A stretch of DNA of 64,000 nucleotides from Saccharomycopsis phalli (GCA_020342235.1 CP073216.1:620001-684000); one strand, 5' to 3'; counted from the stretch's first letter, positions 7,089 through 15,425 are shown. Notes: generated from the sequence alone by a model not told the origin. Numbers and translations: made by a program.

Positions 7089-9020
7089 ATGGACTCGGTG
7101 GTATCGTATATCAAGTACGTTGTCTCTTTTTCACAAGCGTGCTTACTAACCGACAGCATGGGTTTGACAGTGGTGACCCCCACACTAATCACAATCAAGG
7201 TCCTCGACAGCCATGACAGGGGCCTCTTGAGGTCCTGGATAAAGTTGTTGCTAGTTCTTCTCGTGGCTACAAACATAGAAAGGTCTATACATTCCTCTGT
7301 GTCGGTCAGAATTCTCCTGCTGGCGCTCCCGCTCCGCAACCTGTTGGTGCTTCTCTTCAACGCTTGGCTCATGAACCCGTACACCCAGGGCTATATTATC
7401 CTATTCAACCAGTTTATCGCTCCCGCATTGTCCACCAGCGAGGCCGCTCCCTCCCGGATATCCCGGAAAAACGCGGAAGATCGCGTGTCCATGGTGGTGT
7501 TTGAAAACATCATCAACACAGCATTGCGCCACGGCCTCGCGGCGTCCAGATCCTTGCTTGTATTTGCGTTTGGCTTCGGCCAGGACACGTTGCACTACCA
7601 TCAGATGGTGCTCTCGGCGATATTCATGCCCTTGTACTCCACTTGCGCTTCATACAACCAGGTACTCGTGTCCATCGACTCGGGTATAAAACACTTGGAA
7701 AAACGCCTGCGCAAGAAACTCAAGGAACAGCTCCACGACAACCCCATGAATGACTTCTTCTCCAACTTGAACTCCTACGAAAACCCCAAGGAGGAGGTCC
7801 CAGACACCAGAAACTACTACATTGACTACTTGGTGCACCAGTACAAGGAAAAGCCAAACCTCAGCCTGACCTTCAACCACGTGCTCTTTGTGCTCACATA
7901 TGCCATTGGGTTTGTCACCAACGTCGTGCTTCTCGTGCTTTACAGCATCACAGGAACCCAGTTGGAGGACCTGAACTTGGAAAAGGCCCGCAAGCGGGTC
8001 TCGTTTGTGGACAAAGTACGGGCAATCTCAGTGTCCCTTCGCCTGTTTTCAGAGTCCCCAGAAGTCGCCCTCAGTCTGCCCGGCACTCCTGCCAAGGGCC
8101 CAATCAAGGGCCTGCTGACTCTCCCAGTGATCCAGCTCAGCCCAGTAGCATCGGACACGCCCACTTTCAACCGGCCGGCCAGCAAATCCGTTGGTGAGTA
8201 CCTGGAAAAGTCCCTGGATCCTAGTAGAAAGGGCAGGGCCAGAGGAAACTCGTTCAAGGAATTTTTCAAAAACCCAAAGACATTCAGCCGGTCCCGATCG
8301 CTGGTCCGGCAAAAGGATACCGACACTGACAAGATCGATGGCTTGAGTGGTGGATATATCCATAGTCACGGCCTACTGGACAGCTACATCCCGCGGCCAC
8401 ATAACGAGGAATTTGCGTCTGCTTCTCAGAATAGTTTGGCGCCAGCACTGGATCTAGACGTGGACCGTGTTAAAGTATGTGGATTTCCGCTGCTCAACAA
8501 TTCCGAGGTGTTTCTGGGCGACCTGAAGGACTCTTCTGGACGCAGCCAGAGTCCTGATAGCCAGGAATTGGCGAATATCAAGTGCTCGCGGAAAAACATA
8601 CGGAGCTTGCGGATATTCCATAAAGCCGATCCGTTTGAGCGGAAGTCACTAGACTGCAAGGCTCCCGATCAGAAATTGGCACCAGCGTCGGACGAGGAAG
8701 ACCCGGTACCTCGAGACATGAACCGGGATGCGTACGACCTGTTGGTGGGCAAGAAGCGCGTCAGGATGGGCGAATTTGAAGGCACGCATTACGAGCCACG
8801 GTTGAGCAAGATTGAGTCTATCGACTACTTGACGTACCAGCATCCTATTTTGGACGAGGACTTGAAGGGACCATATCTGAAGTCGCCATTGTACCGGAAA
8901 AACGAGGATACGACCACGAGTGTTGAGCTGAGCAGCCGGGAGAGCAAGCTGCGACAAGTGGTTAAGAAGAGTGATTCCATCAAGCGCAAGTTTAAACGGA
9001 TTTCGGTGGGCCACAAGTGA
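7089..9020 (+). CDS. REEP/HVA22 (TB2/DP1) family ER-shaping protein with long C-terminal tail
   Basis: Two exons (7089-7114 and 7157-9020) give about 629 residues. After splicing the N-terminus reads MDSVVSYIN then MGLTVVTPTLITIKVLD; with the following hydrophobic hairpins, FNAWLMNPYTQGYIILFN and QFIAPAL it fits the HVA22 pattern (Pxx...K-AL, W-vf, lP, k-lf-vWL-P-t-Ga, fi-P). A second pair of hydrophobic segments lies near residues 145-185 and 260-285. The remaining 340 residues are polar, serine-rich and probably cytosolic. REEP/Yop1 proteins bend ER tubules. S. cerevisiae has only the short Yop1, so this long form is not its orthologue. In-frame CTG codons are frequent here, unlike in neighbouring genes. 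Family call by pattern only. Confidence 0.6.
   Translation: MDSVVSYIKYVVSFSQACLLTDSMGLTVVTPTLITIKVLDSHDRGLLRSWIKLLLVLLVATNIERSIHSSVSVRILLLALPLRNLLVLLFNAWLMNPYTQGYIILFNQFIAPALSTSEAAPSRISRKNAEDRVSMVVFENIINTALRHGLAASRSLLVFAFGFGQDTLHYHQMVLSAIFMPLYSTCASYNQVLVSIDSGIKHLEKRLRKKLKEQLHDNPMNDFFSNLNSYENPKEEVPDTRNYYIDYLVHQYKEKPNLSLTFNHVLFVLTYAIGFVTNVVLLVLYSITGTQLEDLNLEKARKRVSFVDKVRAISVSLRLFSESPEVALSLPGTPAKGPIKGLLTLPVIQLSPVASDTPTFNRPASKSVGEYLEKSLDPSRKGRARGNSFKEFFKNPKTFSRSRSLVRQKDTDTDKIDGLSGGYIHSHGLLDSYIPRPHNEEFASASQNSLAPALDLDVDRVKVCGFPLLNNSEVFLGDLKDSSGRSQSPDSQELANIKCSRKNIRSLRIFHKADPFERKSLDCKAPDQKLAPASDEEDPVPRDMNRDAYDLLVGKKRVRMGEFEGTHYEPRLSKIESIDYLTYQHPILDEDLKGPYLKSPLYRKNEDTTTSVELSSRESKLRQVVKKSDSIKRKFKRISVGHK
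7115..7156 (+). other. 42-nt intron in the REEP-like gene
   Basis: Begins GTACGT and ends TTACTAACCGACAG, a perfect TACTAAC branch point four bases before the AG. It is 42 nt, contains no in-frame stop and would add 14 residues if retained. Removal restores the family-like N-terminus. Confidence 0.8.
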
Positions 9021-9300
9021 GGAGTGAGTGCTCAGGTTTAATGGATTTTGGCTACAAGTGAGGAGTGAGTGCTCAAGTTTAATGGATTTCGGCCACAAGT
9101 GATGGGTGAGTGAGTACAGGTTAACGATTCTGGTGGGACAAATGATGATTAACGATTACCCAGCAAGTTTAATGGACTTTGATGGCTACAAATGATGAGC
9201 AAGAGAATACTTGGCAAGTTTAATGGATTTCAATCTCGTTGCAATGGCCAAATGATTACTTGACATGTTTAATGGATTTCAATCTCGACGCAATGACTAA
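9013..9300. repeat. Minisatellite overlapping the REEP-like stop codon
   Basis: A 41-nt unit starts at 9013, inside the last codons, and recurs at 9054 and 9095; each copy contains ACAAGTGA, whose TGA is the stop codon (9018-9020) in the first copy. Later units (to about 9300) degrade to TTTAATGGATTTC cores. Fills the gap up to the tropomyosin gene. Confidence 0.85.
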
Positions 9301-9358
9301 GCAATGACTCAGCATGTTTATAATGTGTCAAGAAAAAGACGTGTACTGGCACACAGCA

Positions 9359-9730
9359 ATGGACAAGTTAAAGGAAAAGATACACAATTTAAAAGTCACT
9401 GCGGACGAGTGGCAAGAGAAGCACGACGAATTGAAGGAGCAGAACAAGGAGTTGGAGCAGGAATTGTTGGAGAAGGAGAACTTGATCAAGAGCTTGACGA
9501 CCAAGAACGAGCGGTTGGATGCGGAGTTGGAGAAGATCGAGGCGGTGCATGGGGAAGGCAAGGAGCGGTTGAGCGAGCTCGACATGAAGACGGAGACGTT
9601 GCAGAAGAAGGTGACGAGTCTTGAGCGGGAGAACCAGGAGTTGGAAGCCAAGAACGAGGAGTTGAATGCCAAGTACGTCAAGGCCAAGAACGAGTTGGAC
9701 GAGATCACGGACCAGTTGAATGCGTTATAG
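9359..9730 (+). CDS. TPM1: Tropomyosin, unusually short (123 residues)
   Basis: A continuous parallel coiled coil that stabilises actin filaments. The start MDKLKEKIHNLK and WQEKHDELKEQNKELEQE match yeast tropomyosins almost residue for residue, and the end (KYVKAKNELDEITDQLNAL) matches their C-terminus. S. cerevisiae Tpm1 has 199 residues (five actin periods) and Tpm2 161 (four). This one has 123, about three periods of 40, with the missing block in the middle. The frame extends upstream to an ATG at 9314, but that adds a non-heptad sequence, so 9359 is chosen. No stop or splice signal suggests a damaged gene. Symbol TPM1 versus TPM2 is arbitrary here. Confidence 0.88.
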   Translation: MDKLKEKIHNLKVTADEWQEKHDELKEQNKELEQELLEKENLIKSLTTKNERLDAELEKIEAVHGEGKERLSELDMKTETLQKKVTSLERENQELEAKNEELNAKYVKAKNELDEITDQLNAL

Positions 9731-9772
9731 GTGTATAGCAATGTAACTACGAGTAACGGTGTGTATTGTACA

Positions 9773-10507
9773 TTAATCGGACTCCTCTTCGCTGGAGTTG
9801 GCCTCCACCACGATCTTCTCATCGTGAAGATGGTCCTTGGCCGGCTCGGGGATCTCGGTCAAGGTTGTATCCTGCTCGAACTTTTTGCTCTTGGACTGGC
9901 TGCCTTCGAGTAGCGTGCCCTCCAAGCTGACCAAGCGGCCGGTCGTGTGGATTGCCTTGACGGTGAATCGCAACTCGGCCTCGATCTTGATGCCGTTTTC
10001 GTCGACCCAGTGGCCCATGGAGCGGATGTTTCCTTCGGTCTCGAGCTCGTCGACCGCGTTCGGCACAAACTGCCAGCTGCTGGGTATGTTGTGTTTCTTG
10101 ATGCTGGCGTTGAACCCGTCCAAGACCAACAAGCCAATGTGTGACGGCGTTTGCATATAGCTGTAGCCCTCGATGACGTCGCCGACCGCAGGTCTCCATA
10201 TGAGAAAGTCGACGGAGATCCAGACAAACACGTATGGGGTGTCGAATTTGACGGTGCCGACGAGAGCATTGCCGTCGGCCGAGTAGTCTTTGTTCAAGAA
10301 CTTGATGTTGGAGTAGCCCAAGACCACGCCCTGGGCCTGAGGCAAGAACGTCATCAAGAGCGGGTTCAAATGCTGCTGCTCGATGCCGCTGAGCGGCTCG
10401 TTGAAGTAGACCGGTGCCAAAGACACGTACAACCGAGTCGTCGCCCGGTGGAACGTGCTGGAAAGCCCCGTGTCGGCGTCGATGTGGTTTGTCATTGGCA
10501 TCTCCAT
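9773..10507 (-). CDS. RPA43: RNA polymerase I subunit A43
   Basis: 244 residues. LYVSLAPVYF near the N-terminus, then PLLMTFLPQAQGVVLGYSNI, is the Rpb7-like N-terminal domain of A43; FVWISVDFLIWRPAVGDVIEG starts the OB-fold domain, followed by GLLVLDGFNASI and SWQFV. The C-terminal tail is acidic (SSEEESD). A43 pairs with A14 in the Pol I stalk and contacts Rrn3 for initiation. The protein is shorter than the S. cerevisiae form (326), mainly because of a short tail. An A/T palindrome resembling the RRPE ribosome-biogenesis element (GAAAATTTTT) lies at 10520-10529 just upstream. Converges with tropomyosin, 42 bp apart. Confidence 0.9.
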   Translation of the reverse strand: MEMPMTNHIDADTGLSSTFHRATTRLYVSLAPVYFNEPLSGIEQQHLNPLLMTFLPQAQGVVLGYSNIKFLNKDYSADGNALVGTVKFDTPYVFVWISVDFLIWRPAVGDVIEGYSYMQTPSHIGLLVLDGFNASIKKHNIPSSWQFVPNAVDELETEGNIRSMGHWVDENGIKIEAELRFTVKAIHTTGRLVSLEGTLLEGSQSKSKKFEQDTTLTEIPEPAKDHLHDEKIVVEANSSEEESD

Positions 10508-10518
10508 GTGCGTATTTT

Positions 10519-10531
10519 AGAAAATTTTTTT
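10519..10531. promoter_or_regulatory. RRPE-like element between RPA43 and HIS2
   Basis: GAAAATTTTTT about 12-24 bp upstream of the RPA43 ATG. The RRPE consensus (AAAATTTT core) marks ribosome-biogenesis promoters in yeasts. Its closeness to the start codon is unusual, so the match may be chance. Confidence 0.35.
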
Positions 10532-10632
10532 ATACCCCTGCGGCCCGCTGCGCTGGGATGCAATGGCATTTTCTCCAGTGCGTGAAGCAGTTGCATTTTC
10601 TCCATGCGTGAAGCAATTGCATTTTTCACTCC

Positions 10633-11571
10633 ATGCGATCGCACCACTCCCACAGCGATTACATTTCCCATGGCTCCGACCCGCTCGAGGAAATGGCCCA
10701 GCGGGCCATGGCCATGGGGTTCCGCTCGTTCTGTTTCACCGAGCACCAGCCGCGCACCCGCGACGCATTCTTGTATCCGGAGGAGCACGCCCGCAATTAT
10801 ACCGTGGCCGACTTGGAACACGACTTTGAGCAGTACTACCGTCATGCGCGGGAAATCCAGGCCAGGGAGCTGAAGACACGGTTCCTAGTGGGGTTTGAGA
10901 TCGAGGCCATTGACGACGAGCACATTGAGTCGGCTGCGGGGCTTTTGCAACGGTACAAGTTCGACATGTGTGTGGGGAGCGTGCATTTTGTCCAGGCGAT
11001 TCCAATTGACTTTGACGAGCCACTGTGGGAAAGGGCGCGGGCCGCGTGTGGCGGGGTGCGGGGCTTGTTTGAGCAGTACTTTGAGCTCCAGTATAAGATG
11101 CTCACGCGGCTCCGGCCGTCGGTGGTGGGTCACTTTGACTTGATCCGGCTCATGTGCAACGACTCGGTGGTGGACGAGGCCACGGGCAAGAAGGCTGTGG
11201 ATGTGGATATTCGTGCGGACTGGCCGACGGTGTGGCAGAAGATTGTGCGCAACATCCGGTTCGTGGTGTCGTACGGGGGTCTTTTTGAGTTGAACGGTGC
11301 TGCCATTCGCAAGGGCTGGGCGACGCCGTATCCTGGCCGGGATATTGCGCAGGCGATTTGCGACTACGGGGGACGGTTCTGTCTTAGCGATGATAGTCAT
11401 TCTCTTGGGCAGGTGGGGTTGAACTATGGAGAGGTGGTTGCGTACGCGGAGTCATTGCTGGTTGAGAGGTTGTACTATATTGATTTGGTGGATGGGGATG
11501 CGGAGGTGTGTAGTGAGAGTGTACAAGAGGTGAGGAATCTTTGGAGAGGTGAGGAATCTTTGGAGAGGTGA
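10633..11571 (+). CDS. HIS2: Histidinol-phosphate phosphatase (PHP family)
   Basis: 312 residues; removes phosphate from L-histidinol phosphate, the eighth step of histidine synthesis. The PHP metal site opens with MRSHHSHSDYISHG (S. cerevisiae: MHSHHSHSGDYSAHG). FCFTEHQPR, LVGFEIEAID, CVGSVHFVQAIPIDFD, VVGHFDLIRL and CLSDDSHSLGQVG complete the metal ligands. The last residues are translated from a 19-nt minisatellite, and the stop codon lies in its third unit. It shares a 125-bp divergent promoter with RPA43; two near-identical short blocks (GCGTGAAGCA...TTGCATTTT) stand just upstream of the ATG at 10576-10625. Confidence 0.95.
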   Translation: MRSHHSHSDYISHGSDPLEEMAQRAMAMGFRSFCFTEHQPRTRDAFLYPEEHARNYTVADLEHDFEQYYRHAREIQARELKTRFLVGFEIEAIDDEHIESAAGLLQRYKFDMCVGSVHFVQAIPIDFDEPLWERARAACGGVRGLFEQYFELQYKMLTRLRPSVVGHFDLIRLMCNDSVVDEATGKKAVDVDIRADWPTVWQKIVRNIRFVVSYGGLFELNGAAIRKGWATPYPGRDIAQAICDYGGRFCLSDDSHSLGQVGLNYGEVVAYAESLLVERLYYIDLVDGDAEVCSESVQEVRNLWRGEESLER

Positions 11572-11603
11572 GGAATCTTTGGAGAGGCGAGGAATCTTTG
11601 GAG
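11528..11603. repeat. 19-nt minisatellite spanning the HIS2 stop codon
   Basis: Four head-to-tail copies of AGGTGAGGAATCTTTGGAG (11528, 11547, 11566, 11585; the last has one change). As 19 is not a multiple of three, the frame rotates, and the TGA of the third copy (11569-11571) is the stop of HIS2. Confidence 0.95.
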
Positions 11604-11679
11604 ATGCTGGACCTTTGGACTGCTCTGGGGGTGTAGGCGGCTCTGGACTGTTCTAGGCGACTCTCGGCGACTCTCGGCC

Positions 11680-13539
11680 TCATCGGCCAGCCTCAGCCTC
11701 CCTCTGAATACGCTTCTTATCTGGCGACCGAATCAAGGCCACCTTCCCAGCCAACTGCAAAAGCCCCGCATCCGTACCATTCACCGCCGTCACCGACTCA
11801 GTACTACTGTAGAGCGCGTGCAAAAGCTGCTTCACAAATATATCCTTCTCATACAACCCCAAACTGTAGTCACGGCTGCCCACCGCATCCAACACTTCAT
11901 CCACCAACGCCAAATCACCGCCCATGTCCAACACATACACCGTGGCGTCAGTCTGCTGGTGTAGTTGCGCGTGGGTCCCCTTTATGTGTAGGAGAAGCAA
12001 CGGCACCGCGCCATGCAACTTGGCCAGGGCCAACTCGTCAAACACCGCGTCGTTGCCCGTAGTGCTCGAAAGCGTAATCTCAGTGGCCTCCACCACCACA
12101 TCGGTGCGGCCAATCAAGATCCGTGCCTGCTCGTCGGGACAAAGCAAGTCGGCAAACTTGTTCTCACGCGGCGACACCCCAAGATACTGCACACTGAAAG
12201 TGTACTCCCAGCCCCGCGGCTTCAACTTGTCGACGTAGCGGCTCCGCACAAACTCCCAGTTGCACCGGGCCATCCGCACCGCCATTGTGCAGTCGGTTTC
12301 GCCCACAAGCACCACCGAGCTCTTGCGCGCAGCAAAACCAGCCTCAAACACATACTGGAACTCCGCAAGGTACTCCTCCTCGGAAATCCCGTTGAACACC
12401 TTGGTAACACGCACGTCGCCCACTTGGCTCTGTATGCCCTCATGGTCCGTCACCTCACACTGCTGCTTGACAGGGTACCACACAAAGCTGCGCAATCTCA
12501 GCACAAGCCGCTGGATCTCGTACTCGGTCTTGCGGTCCTGCGATCGCGCATGCCGCATCTTGGCCACTGCATCCTCGTACCGGAGCTGCTGCTCGCGTCG
12601 CTGCGTGGCCCAGTGTGCTTCCACTGGGGTCTCCTGGTGGATTTCCGCGCCGACAGCAGCAATTTCGCGGTTCAAGTCGTCGAGAGCCGTCGCTGCCACC
12701 TCCTTGCTGTCCTGGAACGCCTCCATCTGCCGCTGCAACCCGGCAATCTGCCCAAGACTCTGCTCATTCACCTCGGCAAGCTCCTCCCGCTTCCGGGCCA
12801 AATCCTCCAACTTGTGCTGCTGCTGCTCGCGGTCCCGCACCAATTTATCGTACTCCTGCGCTGCCTCGTCCTCGAGCCCCGCCATTGTCACCCGATGCTG
12901 CTCGCGAACCACGTCAAACTGCCGGCAGTTCTCCGCCTCTGCTGCCGCCAATTGCGCCTGGAGCCCACACAACTCGTCCTCAAGCAGCGAGATCTGCCCG
13001 CGCATCACCTCACGGTTGCTCCGTGCCATCTCTGCCGCCTGCACCTCGAGCTCCTGCTTGATTTCCTCGCTCTGCTGCCGCAACTTCGCGTCCTCCTTCT
13101 TCAAGTCCTGCTTCAAGCCGTCAAACCGCCGCTCCAACTTCCGGTTGAGCACCTCGCGGATGCCACTGAGCTCCCGGTCCAACGCCGCCTGCTTTCTCGC
13201 CAACTGCCGGATCTCCTGCTCCAACTTCGCCTTGCGGCTGTTGGCCTCGACCTTGTGGCCATACAACTCGTCGAGCTGCGCAGTGTACCGCCGGATCCCC
13301 TCAATGACACTCAACAACTCCGTCTCCAACCGTTGGGTCTCTCTAATGTACTTGTGGCTGCTCATGCTCTTGGACGGACTCCCGACCTTGGGCAGCCGGC
13401 CCTTGAGCCGGATGGGCGAGCCAATGTCTCTGGTCGGGGTGCGGTGCTCGATGTTTTCCTTTAAGCTCCGCATGCTGTTGGAGCTGTCGGACCGCTTGGC
13501 AAGCACGATCTGGGGCATTCTGAGCTCGGATTCACGCAT
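11680..13539 (-). CDS. VIK1: Non-catalytic kinesin-14 partner, VIK1/CIK1-like
   Basis: 619 residues in three parts: a basic, serine-rich N-terminus (1-60), a long coiled coil (about 65-350, rich in Q, E, K and R heptads) and a C-terminal domain (350-619) that looks like a kinesin motor fold without a working nucleotide site. Where kinesins have GQTGSGKT, this has VGETDCTMAV, with no P-loop lysine. Vik1 and Cik1 in S. cerevisiae (647 and 594 residues) have this architecture and pair with the motor Kar3 at spindle poles and microtubule ends. The position of the kinesin-like residues and length fit; individual identity (VIK1 or CIK1) cannot be decided. Converges with HIS2 about 100 bp away. Confidence 0.72.
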   Translation of the reverse strand: MRESELRMPQIVLAKRSDSSNSMRSLKENIEHRTPTRDIGSPIRLKGRLPKVGSPSKSMSSHKYIRETQRLETELLSVIEGIRRYTAQLDELYGHKVEANSRKAKLEQEIRQLARKQAALDRELSGIREVLNRKLERRFDGLKQDLKKEDAKLRQQSEEIKQELEVQAAEMARSNREVMRGQISLLEDELCGLQAQLAAAEAENCRQFDVVREQHRVTMAGLEDEAAQEYDKLVRDREQQQHKLEDLARKREELAEVNEQSLGQIAGLQRQMEAFQDSKEVAATALDDLNREIAAVGAEIHQETPVEAHWATQRREQQLRYEDAVAKMRHARSQDRKTEYEIQRLVLRLRSFVWYPVKQQCEVTDHEGIQSQVGDVRVTKVFNGISEEEYLAEFQYVFEAGFAARKSSVVLVGETDCTMAVRMARCNWEFVRSRYVDKLKPRGWEYTFSVQYLGVSPRENKFADLLCPDEQARILIGRTDVVVEATEITLSSTTGNDAVFDELALAKLHGAVPLLLLHIKGTHAQLHQQTDATVYVLDMGGDLALVDEVLDAVGSRDYSLGLYEKDIFVKQLLHALYSSTESVTAVNGTDAGLLQLAGKVALIRSPDKKRIQREAEAGR

Positions 13540-14290
13540 CGTGTTTACCTGGAATATTTTTCACGCCTCAGCCTACATGCCTGCACGGGACGATACCTGT
13601 CAGAGTGAGTGTGGAAGAGTGTGGAAGAGTGTGGAAGAGTGTGCAAAGAGTGTGGAAAGAGTAGTAGATAGAGTAGTAGATAGAGTAGTAGATAGAGTAG
13701 TAGATAGAGCAGTAGATACAAGTGAGAGCAGTAGATATAAACTATAGGGCTGTATGTATATTTATTTCTATATGTAATAAAGATGAAAGAGAAGGCTGGA
13801 ATTCATTTACCGTCAGTTTGGTGCTTGGGAATTGGTCTAGCCAGATCCATTTACACAACACTACGTCCTTCTCATGACTGATCATTGTAAAGATCTCAAT
13901 TGCTCTCCTTGAAACTTGACGTACATACTACACATGTGCCGAATAATCATGGTCCTTCAGCAAGCAACCATGACAAATAATCAGGAAGGATAAGGAAAAG
14001 GAAAATAAGCAATCTGTAATTAGTATACAAGGGACGGGAGGTCCATTAAGTCGAGGAGCAAATTTATATATTATACATCTATTACGGTTGTAATTCGTGC
14101 ACTGTAACCAACACAACGCGTTATCGACTGATACTTTTGCCAACCAACCACCAGCACCAAATTAATGTGGTCCCGTAAGTTCGAGGTCCGTCAAAACTGA
14201 TCTTGTTTTGTCTAAACTTGCTTTTTGACCAAATCTCACAAAGGCAATGGACTTGGCTAGTCCATTCCCTCCGACTGAAAATGTGTCTTG
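13540..14290. repeat. Repeat-rich spacer upstream of the VIK1-like gene
   Basis: 13606-13650 holds copies of GTGTGGAAGA; 13660-13745 holds about six copies of AGTAGATAGAGT. From 13746 to 14290 I see AT-rich sequence without a convincing gene, RNA or repeat. Part of it (the first 200 bp) must serve as promoter for the minus-strand gene that starts at 13539. Confidence 0.6.
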
Positions 14291-14299
14291 TTTTATATA

Positions 14300-14395
14300 A
14301 ATAGCCAGACTATTGAATAGTCAAGCGAATATATTTTTACTCAGAACACCCGAGGCAGCATTATAAAACCCTTGGCATCCCATGACTGTTTACGG
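14300..14395 (-). mobile_element. LINE 3'-UTR fragment
   Basis: On the minus strand it reads AATGCTGCCTCGGGTGTTC then GAGTAAAAATATAT, which aligns with the 3' untranslated part of the LINE at 56037-57611 (AATGCTGCCTCAGGATGTTC then GAGTGAAAATATAT). Preceded in both by AAGGGTTTT. No coding part remains. An old truncated copy. Confidence 0.55.
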
Positions 14396-14479
14396 GCAAG
14401 ACTTTATGGAAGCAGTACGTGGTTAATGTGGTTGGTTATTGGTACCCGATAAGTCTGGCTGTCTTGGATGCAATTTGGG

Positions 14480-15425
14480 ATAGTACAGTAGACGTAAATT
14501 ATAGGGCAGTGGATATAAGTGAGAGCAGTAGATATAAAATAGAGTAGATTGATATACTGAGCAAGTGGTTATAAATTGATAGAGCAGTGGAGAGCAGTAG
14601 ATACTGAGCAAGTGGATATAGATTGATAGTAGATATCAATTGATAGACAGTAGGTATCAATTGATAGAGCAGTTAGGAGGGCTACCGTGGTAGTACCTTG
14701 GAGGGGTGGCTCAAGTCACTTAGGACATAGGAAATGCACATTACCCACCAATGCCCATTATTTTACATATCCACCAACTCTAGTCGAACGTCCATCTCAG
14801 TAGCAGAGTTTTCTTTTGACGACTACATAGCAGCACCGTCCTTGGTCGTAGAGGTAAAGTATAAATCTCCTCTGGGAGGCTGGTATAGCTATAGTCTTGT
14901 ATAAATAGTATTGTTATAATTGATAGAGTAGTGGATATATTAAACAAGTGGGTACAAATTATAGAGTGGATAGAGCAGTAGGTACAGGTACTCGAGCAGT
15001 AGAGATGTGTTGATAGAGCACTGTATATAAGTGAAAGCACTGTATATAAATTATAGAGTAGTGAGAGTGGATATAAATTATAGGACAGTGGATAAAGCAG
15101 TGGATCGAGCAGTCGATACAGGTACTCGAGCAGTAGAGATAAATTGATAGAGCACTGGATACACTGAGCAAGTGGATATAAATTATAGAGTGGAGAGCAG
15201 TAAATACAATTGATAGAGCAGTAGATATACTGAGCAAGTGGATATAAATTATAGAGTGGAGAGCAGTAATACTAAGCAAATGGATACTAACAAGCCAATA
15301 CAAGCAACCCGCTAGAGTGCAACCCGCTAGAGTGCAACCTCCAGAGTGCAACCTCCAGAGTACAACCTCCAGACTGCAACCTCCAGACTGCAACCTCCAG
15401 AGACCGAAACTGGCCAATTGGCCCT
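14480..15425. repeat. Long mixed minisatellite block
   Basis: Units around TATAAATTATAGAGTAGTGG, AATTGATAGAGCAG, GCAAGTGGATA and TACTCGAGCAGTAGA recur dozens of times with drift from 14480 to 15290, interrupted by a SINE-like insertion at 14672-14917. From 15300 to 15405 the unit changes to CAGAGTGCAACCTC / CAGACTGCAACCTC. It ends at the DED81 stop codon. No coding potential apart from repeat frames. Confidence 0.85.
14672..14917 (+). mobile_element. SINE-like element, copy C (complete, with target duplication)
   Basis: 246 bp, starting GTTAGGAGGGCTACCGTGG and ending TATAGCTATAGTCTTG then ATAAATAGTATTGTTAT. It is flanked by AATTGATAGAGCA (14659-14671) and AATTGATAGAGTA (14918-14930), a 13-bp duplication of one unit of the surrounding minisatellite. 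A weak box-B-like GGCTCAAGTC lies about 37 bp from the start. No frame. The tail matches the LINE tail at 56037. Confidence 0.7.

Noticed and set aside
9314-9358. Upstream ATG extending tropomyosin by 15 residues
   Set aside because: The extension (MFIMCQEKDVYWHTA) breaks the heptad pattern, while MDKLKEKI matches the conserved tropomyosin start.
12013-13747. Two plus-strand frames of more than 480 codons opposite the VIK1-like gene
   Set aside because: Shadows of the strand with coiled-coil coding bias; compositionally odd and without any conserved motif, while the minus frame has a coherent architecture.
14672-14790. Possible tRNA-derived head of the SINE-like family
   Set aside because: A box-B-like GGTTCAAGT/GGCTCAAGT is visible in two copies, but box A and a cloverleaf are not convincing, so the origin of the 5' part is left open.
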